Below are positions 39,084-47,120 of a stretch of 64,000 nt of DNA, piece after piece. The stretch comes from Telluribacter humicola. Lineage in GTDB: Bacteria > Bacteroidota > Bacteroidia > Cytophagales > Spirosomataceae. The position numbers were made by a program, and so were the translations under genes. Under the pieces are notes generated by a model, which was not told where the DNA came from, made no database searches, and saw nothing but the letters and a program-made list of their open reading frames with translations. Position 1 is the first letter of the stretch, and every line of letters starts with the position of its first letter. The stretch is taken from positions 620,001 through 684,000 of the forward strand of contig NZ_JAFIQT010000002.1 of assembly GCF_017355935.1 (NCBI RefSeq), written 5' to 3'.

Positions 39084-40049
39084 TCAATAGTATTTGTGCG
39101 GGATCAGGTAGTTTTTGACGTAATCTTCGATCCCTTCTTCCAGTGTATGGAATGGCTTGGGGTACCCAATCGAATGTAGCTTACTCATATTGGCCTGCGT
39201 GAAGTACTGGTACTTGTCACGGATATCGGCCGGCGTATCAATAAAGTCAATATCGGGCTCCATATCCATGGCATAGAATGTATTCTTCACCAGGTCCAGG
39301 AAAGTACGGGCCTTGCCACTACCCAAATTATAGATACCGGAGTTTTTGCGGTGGTGCATCAGGAAAGAGCAAACCTCCACGACATCCTTTACGTACACGA
39401 AGTCACGCATCTGCTCGCCATCTTTGAAGTCGGGATGGTGGGAGCGGAACAGCTTCATCTTGCCCGTAGCCTTGATCTGGTTGTAGGCATGGAAGATCAC
39501 CGAAGCCATACGAGCCTTGTGGAATTCATTTGGTCCGTATACGTTGAAGAACTTCAGACCGGCCCAGAAGAAGGGCTTCTCGTCCTGCGCCAGTGCCCAC
39601 TGGTCAAACTCATTCTTGGAGTCGCCGTACGGGTTGAGAGGCTTAAGCTGGGGGATAACTGATTCGTTATCGTCGTAGCCAAGTTCACCCAGGCCGTAGG
39701 TAGCGGCCGATGAGGCATACACGAGCGGAATCTGATACGATACGCAACGCTTCCAGATTTCTTTGGAGTAGTTGACGTTCAGCTCTTCAAAAATAGCCCG
39801 GTCAAACTCGGTGGTATCGGTGCGGGCACCAATGTGGAAGATAAATTCGACATCCTCGTGATTCTGATCAAGCCACGGAAAAAACTGGTCACGCTCAACC
39901 CGCTCCTGTATCTTTTTCCCTTCCAGATTATCCAGCTTTTCTGTCTTGGAAAAATCATCAACGGCGATGATGAAATTAAAACCTTCCTGGTTTAGTTTAC
40001 TGATTAGACAACTGCCTATGAAACCGGCAGCACCCGTGACAACGATCAT
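39084..40049 (-). CDS. hldD: ADP-L-glycero-D-manno-heptose 6-epimerase HldD
   Basis: A 321-residue short-chain epimerase of LPS core biosynthesis, converting ADP-D-glycero- to ADP-L-glycero-manno-heptose with bound NADP. Seen: GAAGFIGSCL (nucleotide binding), HIGARTDTTE, YASSAATYG, NPYGDSKNEFD with the catalytic Tyr-Lys pair (YxxxK), and FFNVYGPNEFHKARMASV (typical of HldD, not of GalE). Length is normal. Confidence 0.93.
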   Translation of the reverse strand: MIVVTGAAGFIGSCLISKLNQEGFNFIIAVDDFSKTEKLDNLEGKKIQERVERDQFFPWLDQNHEDVEFIFHIGARTDTTEFDRAIFEELNVNYSKEIWKRCVSYQIPLVYASSAATYGLGELGYDDNESVIPQLKPLNPYGDSKNEFDQWALAQDEKPFFWAGLKFFNVYGPNEFHKARMASVIFHAYNQIKATGKMKLFRSHHPDFKDGEQMRDFVYVKDVVEVCSFLMHHRKNSGIYNLGSGKARTFLDLVKNTFYAMDMEPDIDFIDTPADIRDKYQYFTQANMSKLHSIGYPKPFHTLEEGIEDYVKNYLIPHKYY

Positions 40050-40204
40050 ACGTGTAGATTATGAGTATATAGTAAGAACGCCAATTCTGTTCAAAAGGTA
40101 AAGTTAAAATAAATACGGCTATCAATCTACCATATTCAGGTCTTAAAAGTAGGATTTTTTTTAGTCCGATGGCCTAAATGATTCCGAACTACCGGGATAA
40201 GGTG

Positions 40205-40212
40205 TAATTTTG
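40205..40212 (+). promoter_or_regulatory. -7 box upstream of the QueD-like gene
   Basis: TAATTTTG, a match to TAnnTTTG, 27 bases before the ATG at 40239. Confidence 0.5.
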
Positions 40213-40238
40213 TAGCTGATTTAGAAGGAAAGAGTATC

Positions 40239-40658
40239 ATGATATATGTAACCAGAAAAGAGCATTTCAATGCAGCCCACCGGCTGTATAATCCGAACTG
40301 GTCGGATGAAAAAAACCGGGAGGTATTCGGCCCCTGTGCCAATCATAATTTTCACGGACATAACTTCGAGATAATAGTAACGGTGAAAGGGAAGCCTGAT
40401 CCCGATACAGGCTTTGTGATTGACCTGAAGGTACTAGGTGATATTATCAAGCAGGAAGTAGTTGAGAAAGTGGACCATAAGAATTTGAATATCGATGTAG
40501 ACTTCATGCAGGGCAAAATGGCTTCCTGCGAAATATTCGTCATGGAGATCTGGAAGATACTGGCACCGGCCATCGCCCAGGCGGCACCCAATGCCCAACT
40601 CCACTACATCAAACTCATCGAAACCCCTAAGAACTGGGTAGAGTACTATGGGGAATAG
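40239..40658 (+). CDS. 6-pyruvoyl-tetrahydropterin synthase family protein (QueD-like)
   Basis: 139 residues of the PTPS/QueD family, which binds zinc through three His: one in FNAAHRL and two in NHNFHGHNFEI (HGH). Members make 6-carboxytetrahydropterin for queuosine, or 6-pyruvoyl-tetrahydropterin for biopterin. CANHNFHGHNF has the catalytic Cys placed as in bacterial PTPS; sub-function cannot be told from sequence and no other queuosine gene is nearby. SD-like AAGGAAAG precedes the start. Confidence 0.88.
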   Translation: MIYVTRKEHFNAAHRLYNPNWSDEKNREVFGPCANHNFHGHNFEIIVTVKGKPDPDTGFVIDLKVLGDIIKQEVVEKVDHKNLNIDVDFMQGKMASCEIFVMEIWKILAPAIAQAAPNAQLHYIKLIETPKNWVEYYGE

Positions 40659-40667
40659 GGTTATAAT

Positions 40668-40770
40668 TAATAATGTATAATTGAAAATTGATAATGGAAT
40701 TTCGCAGTTGCATGAGGATTAACACCCGCCCCAATTATACATTCTGCATTATCAATTAGTTATTAAAGTA
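40668..40770. repeat. A+T-rich palindromic repeat element, copy 1
   Basis: Between the QueD-like gene and lpxB. Inverted blocks (AATGTATAATTG, ATTGATAATG) recur on both sides of a G+C-richer loop. The block at 40732-40758 matches the second copy near 56548-56574 at all but one of 27 positions (shared CAATTATACATTCT and CATTATCAATTA). No gene. Confidence 0.65.
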
Positions 40771-40772
40771 CC

Positions 40773-41888
40773 ATGACCTACTACCTCATAGCCGGTGAGC
40801 GCTCGGGCGATCTTCACGGAGCCAATTTGATTAAGGGTATCAGGCAGCACGACCCGCAGGCGCAGTTTAGAGGGTGGGGGGGAGACCAGATGGAGCAGGT
40901 AGGAATGGAGCTGGTAACCCACTATAAGGATACCGCCTTTATGGGTTTTCTGGAAGTGGCTATGAACCTGCATAAGATCAGTGGCTTCCTCAAAAAATGT
41001 AAGAAAGACCTGCTGGCTCAGCGCCCCGACACCCTGATCTTGATCGACTACCCCGGCTTTAATCTGCGTATAGCCGCCTTTGCCAAACAGCACGGTATTA
41101 AGGTTTTCTACTACATCTCGCCCAAGGTATGGGCCTGGAATCAGAAGCGGGCGCTGAAGATCAAGGCTACTGTAGACCGGATGTTCGTGATCTTTCCTTT
41201 TGAGACGGACTTTTACAGCAAGTACGAGTATAAGGTAGATTATGTGGGTAATCCGCTGATGGATGCCATTGCCGCCTTCCGGCCCGATCCGGATTTCAGA
41301 GCCAAACACGGTATAGCTGCTGATAAACCGGTAGTGGCCCTGCTGCCCGGTAGCCGCCGTCAGGAGATCGTCAACATGCTGGACACCATGCTGACGGTGC
41401 AGCCTCACTTTCAGGACTATCAGTTTGTTATTTCCGGGGTGAGTAACTTACCTGCTTCACTTTACGAGAAGTACCAGGCCTTGCCCAACGTGCAGGTCAT
41501 TTTTGAAGCTACTTATGATATTCTCCATATAACCGAAGCGGCCCTCGTGACCTCGGGTACCGCTACGCTGGAGACGGCATTGCTCAATATCCCCGAAGTA
41601 GTCTGTTACCGCACCAGCGGAATTTCCTATGCCATTGCCAAGCGACTCATTCGGGTACCTTACATCTCGCTGGTCAATCTGATCATGAATAAGGAAGTGG
41701 TCAGGGAGTTGATTCAGGATGAACTGAATACCCAGCAACTGGTGGAAGAGCTACGCGCCTTACTACCCGGTGGTACGAAGCGCCAGGAACAGCTACACGA
41801 CTACGCCCGACTCCAGGAGCTGGTAGGCGGACCGGGAGCCTCGCAGCGGGCGGGGGGGCTGATGGTGAAGTACCTGTTGAATGGCTGA
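40773..41888 (+). CDS. lpxB: Lipid-A-disaccharide synthase LpxB
   Basis: A 371-residue GT-B fold glycosyltransferase of lipid A synthesis, joining UDP-2,3-diacylglucosamine with lipid X. Seen: AGERSGDLHGANLI at the N-terminus, LIDYPGFNLRIAAFA, YISPKVWAWNQKRA and LLPGSRRQEI. Cytosolic face of the inner membrane. Length is normal. ATG 40773 places the GERSGD motif at residue 7. Confidence 0.94.
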   Translation: MTYYLIAGERSGDLHGANLIKGIRQHDPQAQFRGWGGDQMEQVGMELVTHYKDTAFMGFLEVAMNLHKISGFLKKCKKDLLAQRPDTLILIDYPGFNLRIAAFAKQHGIKVFYYISPKVWAWNQKRALKIKATVDRMFVIFPFETDFYSKYEYKVDYVGNPLMDAIAAFRPDPDFRAKHGIAADKPVVALLPGSRRQEIVNMLDTMLTVQPHFQDYQFVISGVSNLPASLYEKYQALPNVQVIFEATYDILHITEAALVTSGTATLETALLNIPEVVCYRTSGISYAIAKRLIRVPYISLVNLIMNKEVVRELIQDELNTQQLVEELRALLPGGTKRQEQLHDYARLQELVGGPGASQRAGGLMVKYLLNG

Positions 41889-41930
41889 AACAGGTGGATG
41901 AGCGGTAATTAATTCAAGATTGAGATCAGT

Positions 41931-41938
41931 TACTTTTG
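41931..41938 (+). promoter_or_regulatory. -7 box upstream of the diheme cytochrome
   Basis: TACTTTTG, a match to TAnnTTTG, 27 bases before the ATG at 41965. Confidence 0.45.
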
Positions 41939-41964
41939 TGGCTTAGTAGAATCATAACTTAGCC

Positions 41965-42930
41965 ATGAAAAAAGTACGTGTACACTCATTAATCCTGATG
42001 GGCTGCCTTGTTGCGGCCGTTAGTTGTACCAGCTATCAAAAACGAATCGGTCCCGCTCCGGACCTCAAAGTAGAAGTCACTCCCCAGCGCGTCGAGCGCG
42101 GCAAGTACCTCGCCAACAACGTAGCTGCCTGTATGGACTGCCACTCCCAGCGCGACTTTACGAAGTTTTCCGGCCCGGCCAAAGAAGGTACCTTCGGAGG
42201 AGGGGGCGATGTATTCGATAAAAAGATGGGTTTGCCGGGTACCTTCTACGGCAGGAATATCACGCCCCACTCTCTCGGCAGCTGGACCGATGGGGAGATC
42301 TACCGGGCTATTACCTCCGGCGTTTCAAAAAATGGCAAAGCCATGGTACCTATGATGCCCTACCTTGCCTACGGAAAAATGGATCAGGAGGATGTAAAAT
42401 CCATCATTGCCTACCTGCGTACACTACCCGCCGTTGCCAACGAAGTACCTGAGTCCAGACCCATGGCTCTAGTAAAACCTGTCTTTGAAAAAATGACCCG
42501 TAAGGCGGAGCATCAGGCTATGCCATCACCTCAGGATACTGTCGCCTACGGGAAGTACCTGGTAGGTGCGGCTGGCTGCTACGACTGCCACACCCAACGC
42601 CGTATGGGGATGCCCATCAAGAGCAAGGGCTTCGCGGGCGGTGTTAGCCTCAAGATGACCGGAGGTACCCTCACCTCCGCCAACCTTACCCCCGATAATG
42701 AAACCGGCCTGGGCTCCTGGACCCGCGAAGCCTTTATCGCTCGTTTCAAATCCTACCAGCCGGGTACCTTCCATCCTTTTGAAGTCAAAGAAGGCTTCAA
42801 CACCATCATGCCCTGGACTTTCTACAGTGGCATGTCCGAACAGGATCTGGGAGCCATGTACACCTACCTGCGGACCTTAAAGCCCATTAAGCAGGAGGTG
42901 GTGAAGTTCAAGCCTGTCCGTAAAGGATAA
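41965..42930 (+). CDS. Diheme c-type cytochrome
   Basis: A 321-residue exported cytochrome. A signal peptide ends at a lipobox-like Cys (AAVSC, about residue 21). Two heme-binding CxxCH motifs: CMDCHS near residue 58 and CYDCHT near 207, one in each half, with similar flanks (ERGKYLANNVAAC, YGKYLVGAAGC). This two-domain architecture matches the cytochrome subunits of gluconate/alcohol dehydrogenase-type electron chains and MauG-like proteins, but no dehydrogenase gene is adjacent. Electron-transfer partner unknown. Confidence 0.88.
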   Translation: MKKVRVHSLILMGCLVAAVSCTSYQKRIGPAPDLKVEVTPQRVERGKYLANNVAACMDCHSQRDFTKFSGPAKEGTFGGGGDVFDKKMGLPGTFYGRNITPHSLGSWTDGEIYRAITSGVSKNGKAMVPMMPYLAYGKMDQEDVKSIIAYLRTLPAVANEVPESRPMALVKPVFEKMTRKAEHQAMPSPQDTVAYGKYLVGAAGCYDCHTQRRMGMPIKSKGFAGGVSLKMTGGTLTSANLTPDNETGLGSWTREAFIARFKSYQPGTFHPFEVKEGFNTIMPWTFYSGMSEQDLGAMYTYLRTLKPIKQEVVKFKPVRKG

Positions 42931-42964
42931 GGAGGTGGAGCCCTCTTCGCTGACTGTGCAATTG

Positions 42965-43534
42965 TTAGACTCTAAGCAAGCCACGGAATCCCCGGGCGGC
43001 ATAGTACGATTGTGCTCCGTTGTGGTACACAAAGACATGGTCATAGCGGCGGTCACCGAAGAGGGCACCACCCAATTTCCGAATAGCAGCAGGTGTTTGC
43101 AGCCAGCTTGATGTTTTCATGTCAAAGTTCCCATACAGCTGAAGCTCCCGGTACTGTTCTTCAGTCAATAATTTAATACCCATGGCAGCTGCCATATCCA
43201 CGGCGTTATCAGCTGGTGGATGGTCTTTGCGTGACTCTAGGCCTTCGAGGTCATAACAAACACTTCGGCGCTCCTTAGGACTTTCGGCGGAACAATCATA
43301 GAAAAGGTAGTCACCCGTTTGACTGGCCTGACCTACCACATCCGGTTCACCCCCGGTACTTTCCATGAGGTGGAGAGACCACAATTTGTCCGGACTGGCT
43401 TCCAGCTTTGCCTGAACCTGGGGCCATTCCAGCCCTTCATGACGTTTTCTGTTTTTCTCAAACCGTGTTTTCAACGTGCGCAGGAGCTCGTCCCGCTCTT
43501 CGGGTGATAGTTCTTTACTATTTTCCATGGTCAT
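42965..43534 (-). CDS. DUF4256 family protein
   Basis: 189 residues, cytosolic. The layout matches DUF4256: LLRTLKTRFEKNRKRHEGLEWPQVQAKLE near the start, SLHLMESTGGEPDVVGQ, YLFYDCSAESPKERRSVCYD, and the C-terminal GGALFGDRRYDHVFVYHNGAQSYYAARGFRG. Function unknown. Another ATG lies two codons in. The gene is convergent with the cytochrome gene, 34 bases apart. Confidence 0.8.
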   Translation of the reverse strand: MTMENSKELSPEERDELLRTLKTRFEKNRKRHEGLEWPQVQAKLEASPDKLWSLHLMESTGGEPDVVGQASQTGDYLFYDCSAESPKERRSVCYDLEGLESRKDHPPADNAVDMAAAMGIKLLTEEQYRELQLYGNFDMKTSSWLQTPAAIRKLGGALFGDRRYDHVFVYHNGAQSYYAARGFRGLLRV

Positions 43535-43647
43535 GCTTACTTTTTTCGTATATGAATTTCGCAGGGAAAATATAAAAGTCCAATGGGTTAATCAATATAG
43601 CAATGGCTTGGACATGTCTCACCCTACCACTTTACTGCACCATTTGA

Positions 43648-44784
43648 TCAGAACTCTACACCTAATACTTTATCAAGTTGCTTTTGCTGCGCACTGGCGG
43701 GTAGAGCGCGCATGAGGCTATTCCGGAGCCCCCCGATCAGCTTGTTTTGCAGCTGCGCCACTTCTCCTATGAGTCGTGACTGCTTTACGATGTATTGCGT
43801 CCTGGCCATGCGGAGCCTTTCAAACTCTTTGAAGGCATCGAGTAAGGAAGGTGCTTTCTTTATGGTATCGGCAAGGATTACAGCGTCTTCAATGGCCTGA
43901 CAGGCTCCCTGCCCCATGTTGGGTGTGGTGGCGTGGGCCGCATCCCCGATCAGGAGGATAGTGTCAAAAGCGTACTGCGGTAAAGGAGAAAGGTCAGCAA
44001 TGTCATTCCAGATCAACTGCTCAGTTTTGGTGTTTTGAAGTACCTCCGGGATGGGGTGGTGGTAGCTGCCAAAATTTTGGAGCAGATCCTCCACCGTATA
44101 GTTTTTATACTGCAGATCGTTCTCTTTCGCTTTGACACAGGCATACCAGTATAGCTTGTTGTCTTTGAGAGGAACTACACCAAAGCGCCCATTGGGCCCC
44201 CAGGTTTCGCTCGCTTCCCGCAGGTGATCGGTAGGATAATCAATTACCGCTCGCCAGCAGGTATATCCGGCATAGCGGGTACTAACATTAGGCAGTAGCT
44301 TTTGCCGTACGGGCGAGTGAATGCCATCTGCGGCTATGAGATAATCAACAGATCCTTGCGAGCCATCGGCAAAGTGGAGGTGGACTTTATCTCCGTTTCT
44401 TTCGAAGTGGAGGAGTCGTTTATTGGTATGGACAGCTGCGGCGTCCAGGTACGACATTAGTACCTGGTGCAGCCTGGCCCGGTGGATGGTGAAGTTGTCA
44501 GCTCCGTACTTTTTGCTGGAAGCCAGGGTATCTGTTTTGGTAATTAGCCTTCCCCGCTCGTCTTTGATGACCAGGGCATCCAGCAGCCGGCCTTCCTGCA
44601 TAATGGCCTGATCAATCCCCAGCTTCTGGAAGCCCTTCATGGCATTGGCGGCCAGTCCTATACCGGCACCCACGGCTTTTATTTCGGGAGCCGCCTCGTA
44701 CACGACGGCCTGTATACCTGTTCTTTTCAGAGCGATGGCGGTTGTAAGTCCTGCTATGCCGCCACCTGTAATTCCTATCTCCAT
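43648..44784 (-). CDS. FAD-dependent monooxygenase (UbiH/PHBH type)
   Basis: 378 residues of the group A flavin monooxygenase family. FAD-binding ITGGGIAGLTTAIALKR at the N-terminus, the pyrophosphate-contacting DYLIAADGIHSPVRQ in the middle, and the flavin GD motif LIGDAAHATTPNMGQGACQAIEDA near residue 275. The family hydroxylates aromatic or related substrates with NAD(P)H; the substrate here is unknown. Upstream of it lies only the Crp/Fnr remnant and the cassette array, so its former regulator may be the broken gene. Confidence 0.87.
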   Translation of the reverse strand: MEIGITGGGIAGLTTAIALKRTGIQAVVYEAAPEIKAVGAGIGLAANAMKGFQKLGIDQAIMQEGRLLDALVIKDERGRLITKTDTLASSKKYGADNFTIHRARLHQVLMSYLDAAAVHTNKRLLHFERNGDKVHLHFADGSQGSVDYLIAADGIHSPVRQKLLPNVSTRYAGYTCWRAVIDYPTDHLREASETWGPNGRFGVVPLKDNKLYWYACVKAKENDLQYKNYTVEDLLQNFGSYHHPIPEVLQNTKTEQLIWNDIADLSPLPQYAFDTILLIGDAAHATTPNMGQGACQAIEDAVILADTIKKAPSLLDAFKEFERLRMARTQYIVKQSRLIGEVAQLQNKLIGGLRNSLMRALPASAQQKQLDKVLGVEF

Positions 44785-44851
44785 GTGAGCTGTATTTGAT
44801 TACCTCACAAAGGTCAGCCGAAATGGTCGGAATCTATTTTACATATGTTAA

Positions 44852-44971
44852 TTATTGCATACCCGCCCTGATCCGGCTGAGGCTAACCTGGGTGATGTTG
44901 AGGTAAGAGGCGATGTATTTGAGGGGACAGCGGTTACTGATACCGGGGTATTCTTGTTCTGGACCGTACAA
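44852..44971 (-). pseudogene. C-terminal remnant of a Crp/Fnr-family regulator
   Basis: An open 39-codon stretch, starting exactly at the cassette-array boundary (44971/44972) and ending in TAA at 44852, reads as the DNA-binding end of a Crp/Fnr regulator: EYPGISNRCPLKYIASYLN followed by ITQVSLSRIRAGMQ. The last helix-turn-helix matches Bacteroidota Crp homologues closely. No matching N-terminal cNMP-binding part is found on the other side of the array or elsewhere nearby. The most likely history is truncation by, or together with, insertion of the array. Confidence 0.65.
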
Positions 44972-45169
44972 CGGTCAGGGCTTTCTGCTGTGCTGGTATT
45001 CCGTGATTTGTCAGCTCAAACTGCTGATGAGTAAAGTTGATACAGATGATGTTATATTCTGTTGCCCGGCTTGTTTCGTCCAGCCCGGACTGTAGATGAT
45101 AAGCGAACGGAACGATCAGGATATATTTGTCAACCAGCATAGCAGAAAGCCCCTTGTTGTGTGTAGCCC
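44970..45169 (-). repeat. attC-like palindrome C (after the proline dehydrogenase-like gene)
   Basis: 200 bases. GGGCTTTCTGCTGTGCTGGT (44978-44997) pairs with ACCAGCATAGCAGAAAGCCC (45133-45152), 19 of 20 positions. Outer ends in minus orientation: CACACAAC at the start and CCGTTGTAC at the finish. Internal family motifs are present but degenerate: TTTGTCAACC (45126-45135) for TTCGTCAGCC, and TTCCGT with CAGCTCAAAC around 44999-45024, split by a 7-base insert. A spurious ORF covers it. Confidence 0.7.
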
Positions 45170-45171
45170 AT

Positions 45172-46113
45172 TTACATCACAATGTCAATTATTGCTTGAA
45201 ATATATTGTCAGGATTTTCAGCTATACGATTACACATATACAAATACCATTCTTTACCGTATACAATATATTTTCTGCATGGGTATCCTTCTTTTTTTAA
45301 ATCATTTAATAAATCTTCTCTAATTCCCAAAAGCATTTCAAACTCATAATTTGTTTTGGGGGTTTGATGTTTATCCAATAATCTTTTTACCCTATCTTGT
45401 ATTTTGTCATGATGTGTTGCAATTGAACATTTCCTATTGTTCACAAGTAAAGTCTCAACTGTATTGATATAAACATCGTCTAATTGGTCACCTCGCCCTA
45501 TTGAATGTCCAATTGGTGTAGCGAATGCCCCCTTTACCACACGGATTTTTCCCTGAGTTTCTTTTAAAATTCGCTCCAAGTCTTTCGGTGTCCTGTATAA
45601 ATATGCTTGTAAAGTGAGACCAACATTTGGAAAATCCGGTGAAATTTTACAAAAGGTGTGAATGATTTCATCTGTCCTTTCAACACCTTCAGCACTAATA
45701 ATAACATCTATTTCACTCTGTTTTGCAGTTTGGGCAATTAGTTTAAAATTATCAAGTGCAAGTTCTTTGTCAACAGCTAAGCCAATATGTGATAAATCTA
45801 AAGAAACAATTGAAGTGATATTTTCCTTTTTTATCGCCTCAATTAGGGTCAAAAACTCTTGAGTTACTTCATTAGCTTCATTTGTAGAAGAAATACTTTC
45901 TCCCATAAATTCTAAAGAGGTTGGGAGTCCAGCCGAATTAAACTTTTTTGCTGTTTGAATCGCTTCTTGCAAATTCTCACCCCCAATGTATCTTTTTGCA
46001 GCTTTTAAGAGTACAGCGAAAAGTTGTGGATTATTTAGAAGAAAGTCCTTAGCCGATTCATTGAGCGCTGCAAGTTTCAAGGCTTCACTTGCATTGATTT
46101 GTAAATCTGTCAT
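45172..46113 (-). CDS. Proline dehydrogenase family protein (cassette gene 3)
   Basis: 313 residues of the PRODH barrel family, which oxidises proline to pyrroline-5-carboxylate with FAD. Helical N-terminus, then strand motifs such as LPTSLEFMGESISS, SIVSLDLSHIGL, VIISAEGVERTDEI, GLTLQAYLYRTPKDLE, IRVVKGAF and ATHHD. The C-terminal substrate motif YxxRRxAE reads YMCNRIAEN: the first of the two arginines that hold the proline carboxylate is Asn, so the substrate may differ. Codon use is clearly more A+T-rich than in the flanks. No own promoter is evident; it sits between palindromes A and C. Confidence 0.82.
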   Translation of the reverse strand: MTDLQINASEALKLAALNESAKDFLLNNPQLFAVLLKAAKRYIGGENLQEAIQTAKKFNSAGLPTSLEFMGESISSTNEANEVTQEFLTLIEAIKKENITSIVSLDLSHIGLAVDKELALDNFKLIAQTAKQSEIDVIISAEGVERTDEIIHTFCKISPDFPNVGLTLQAYLYRTPKDLERILKETQGKIRVVKGAFATPIGHSIGRGDQLDDVYINTVETLLVNNRKCSIATHHDKIQDRVKRLLDKHQTPKTNYEFEMLLGIREDLLNDLKKEGYPCRKYIVYGKEWYLYMCNRIAENPDNIFQAIIDIVM

Positions 46114-46137
46114 TTTAAAATTTTGGTCATGATTGGG

Positions 46138-46276
46138 TTACACACAACGTACAGGGCTTTGCGATGGTGGGGAGATAGAATTCCGTCAGCTCAACCTTGC
46201 ACAAAAGCCAAATTGGAAAACTGAACTTGCGCTTATGTTCGTCAGCCCCACTATTGCAAAGCTCCTGTTAGCGGTT
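46138..46276 (-). repeat. attC-like palindrome A (after the RibD/DHFR-like gene)
   Basis: About 137 bases. GGGCTTTGCGATGGTGGGG (46153-46171) pairs with CCCCACTATTGCAAAGC.. (46246-46264) with two G-T/mismatch positions and one bulged base. Minus-strand ends: CGCTAAC at the start (46275-46269), ACGTTGTGTG at the finish. Shared internal motifs: TTCCGTCAGCTCAACCTT (46181-46198) and TTCGTCAGCC (46238-46247). Confidence 0.75.
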
Positions 46277-46284
46277 CGTTGTTT

Positions 46285-46905
46285 TTATTTTTTTATCAGT
46301 TTATATCTCAAATGAGTTGTCAAGTCGGATGGTATAACTTCTGAAATTTGCATGTCATATTTGTCTTTGTCAATACCTTCAAACAGGCGGATACCGCTAC
46401 CTAAAAAAACTGGTGCAATGTGAATGAAAAACTCGTCTATGAGTCCGGCATTCAAAAACTGTTGGATGGTGTTTGCACCACCTTGTATTCTTATGTCCTT
46501 TCCTTTTGCGGATTGTCTTGCTTTGTCCAAAGCATTTTCTATTCCGTCATTTATAAAGTAAAACGTTGTCGTACCTTCTTGTACCCAAGGTTCTCGTATT
46601 TCGTGAGTTAATACATATACGTCTGCTTTGTATAAGTCATTTGGCCAACTTGCTTCGCCTTCTTCAAACATTCGTTTACCCATTATAAATGCACCTGTTC
46701 TTGCGATTGTTTCTCTAATGTATTTTCCGTCTGCACCGTCTTCTTTTCCTCCTTCAAACCCTAGATATTCCCAAAAAGCTTTTTGATTAAACATCCACGA
46801 ATGGATTTGTCCTGAAACTCCACCCATAGGATTTTTGGGGCTTCTGTTATCTCCTGCGAAAAAACCGTCAAGTGAAATTCCGCTGTCAAATATTATTTTG
46901 CTCAC
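46285..46905 (-). CDS. RibD-C/dihydrofolate reductase-like family protein (cassette gene 2)
   Basis: 206 residues of the RibD C-terminal / DHFR-like fold, a common family in bacterial accessory DNA. Seen: IIFDSGISLDGFFAG at the N-terminus, GAFIMGKRMFEEGEASWP near residue 95 (nucleotide-binding region), IRIQGGANTIQQFLNAGLIDEF (G-G-A) near 145 and IAPVFLGSGIRLF. An NAD(P)H-dependent reductase is likely; substrate unknown. It sits between palindromes B and A, oriented like its neighbours. Confidence 0.85.
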   Translation of the reverse strand: MSKIIFDSGISLDGFFAGDNRSPKNPMGGVSGQIHSWMFNQKAFWEYLGFEGGKEDGADGKYIRETIARTGAFIMGKRMFEEGEASWPNDLYKADVYVLTHEIREPWVQEGTTTFYFINDGIENALDKARQSAKGKDIRIQGGANTIQQFLNAGLIDEFFIHIAPVFLGSGIRLFEGIDKDKYDMQISEVIPSDLTTHLRYKLIKK

Positions 46906-46973
46906 TAGTTTATTTCTTTTTTTGTTTGGCTTTTGTCTGTCAGTTTAAAATGTTTTGACTGTCGCTTTACAAT

Positions 46974-47118
46974 GACCGCTAACGTTTATCGGCTTGCTGT
47001 CAGTACAGGCATTTCATGTTCCGTCAGCTTAGCCTTTGTTCTATAGCAAAATAGCGATTTGTTGTTGATTTTTATTCGTCAGCCTGTATTGCAGCAAACC
47101 GCTGTTATATGCCGCTTT
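46974..47118 (-). repeat. attC-like palindrome B (after the DUF1871-like gene)
   Basis: About 142 bases. CGGCTTGCTGTCAGTACAGGC (46990-47010, one position interrupted) pairs with GCCTGTATTGCAGCAAACCG (47082-47101). Minus-strand ends: CATATAACA at the start and AACGTTAGCGG at the finish. Shared internal motifs: TTCCGTCAGCTTAGCCTT (47019-47036) and TTCGTCAGCC (47075-47084), in the same places as in palindrome A, while the stems are unrelated in sequence. The start overlaps the stop of the upstream gene. Confidence 0.75.
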
Positions 47119-47120
47119 GG

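Noticed and set aside
44934-45140. 68-residue minus-strand ORF between cassette 3 and the monooxygenase
   Set aside because: It lies almost entirely inside palindrome C; its sequence is explained by the palindrome and resembles no protein.
46138-47118. Palindromes A and B as simple rho-independent terminators
   Set aside because: They are 140 bases long, with conserved loops, no T-tract, and end matches with the start of each gene unit.
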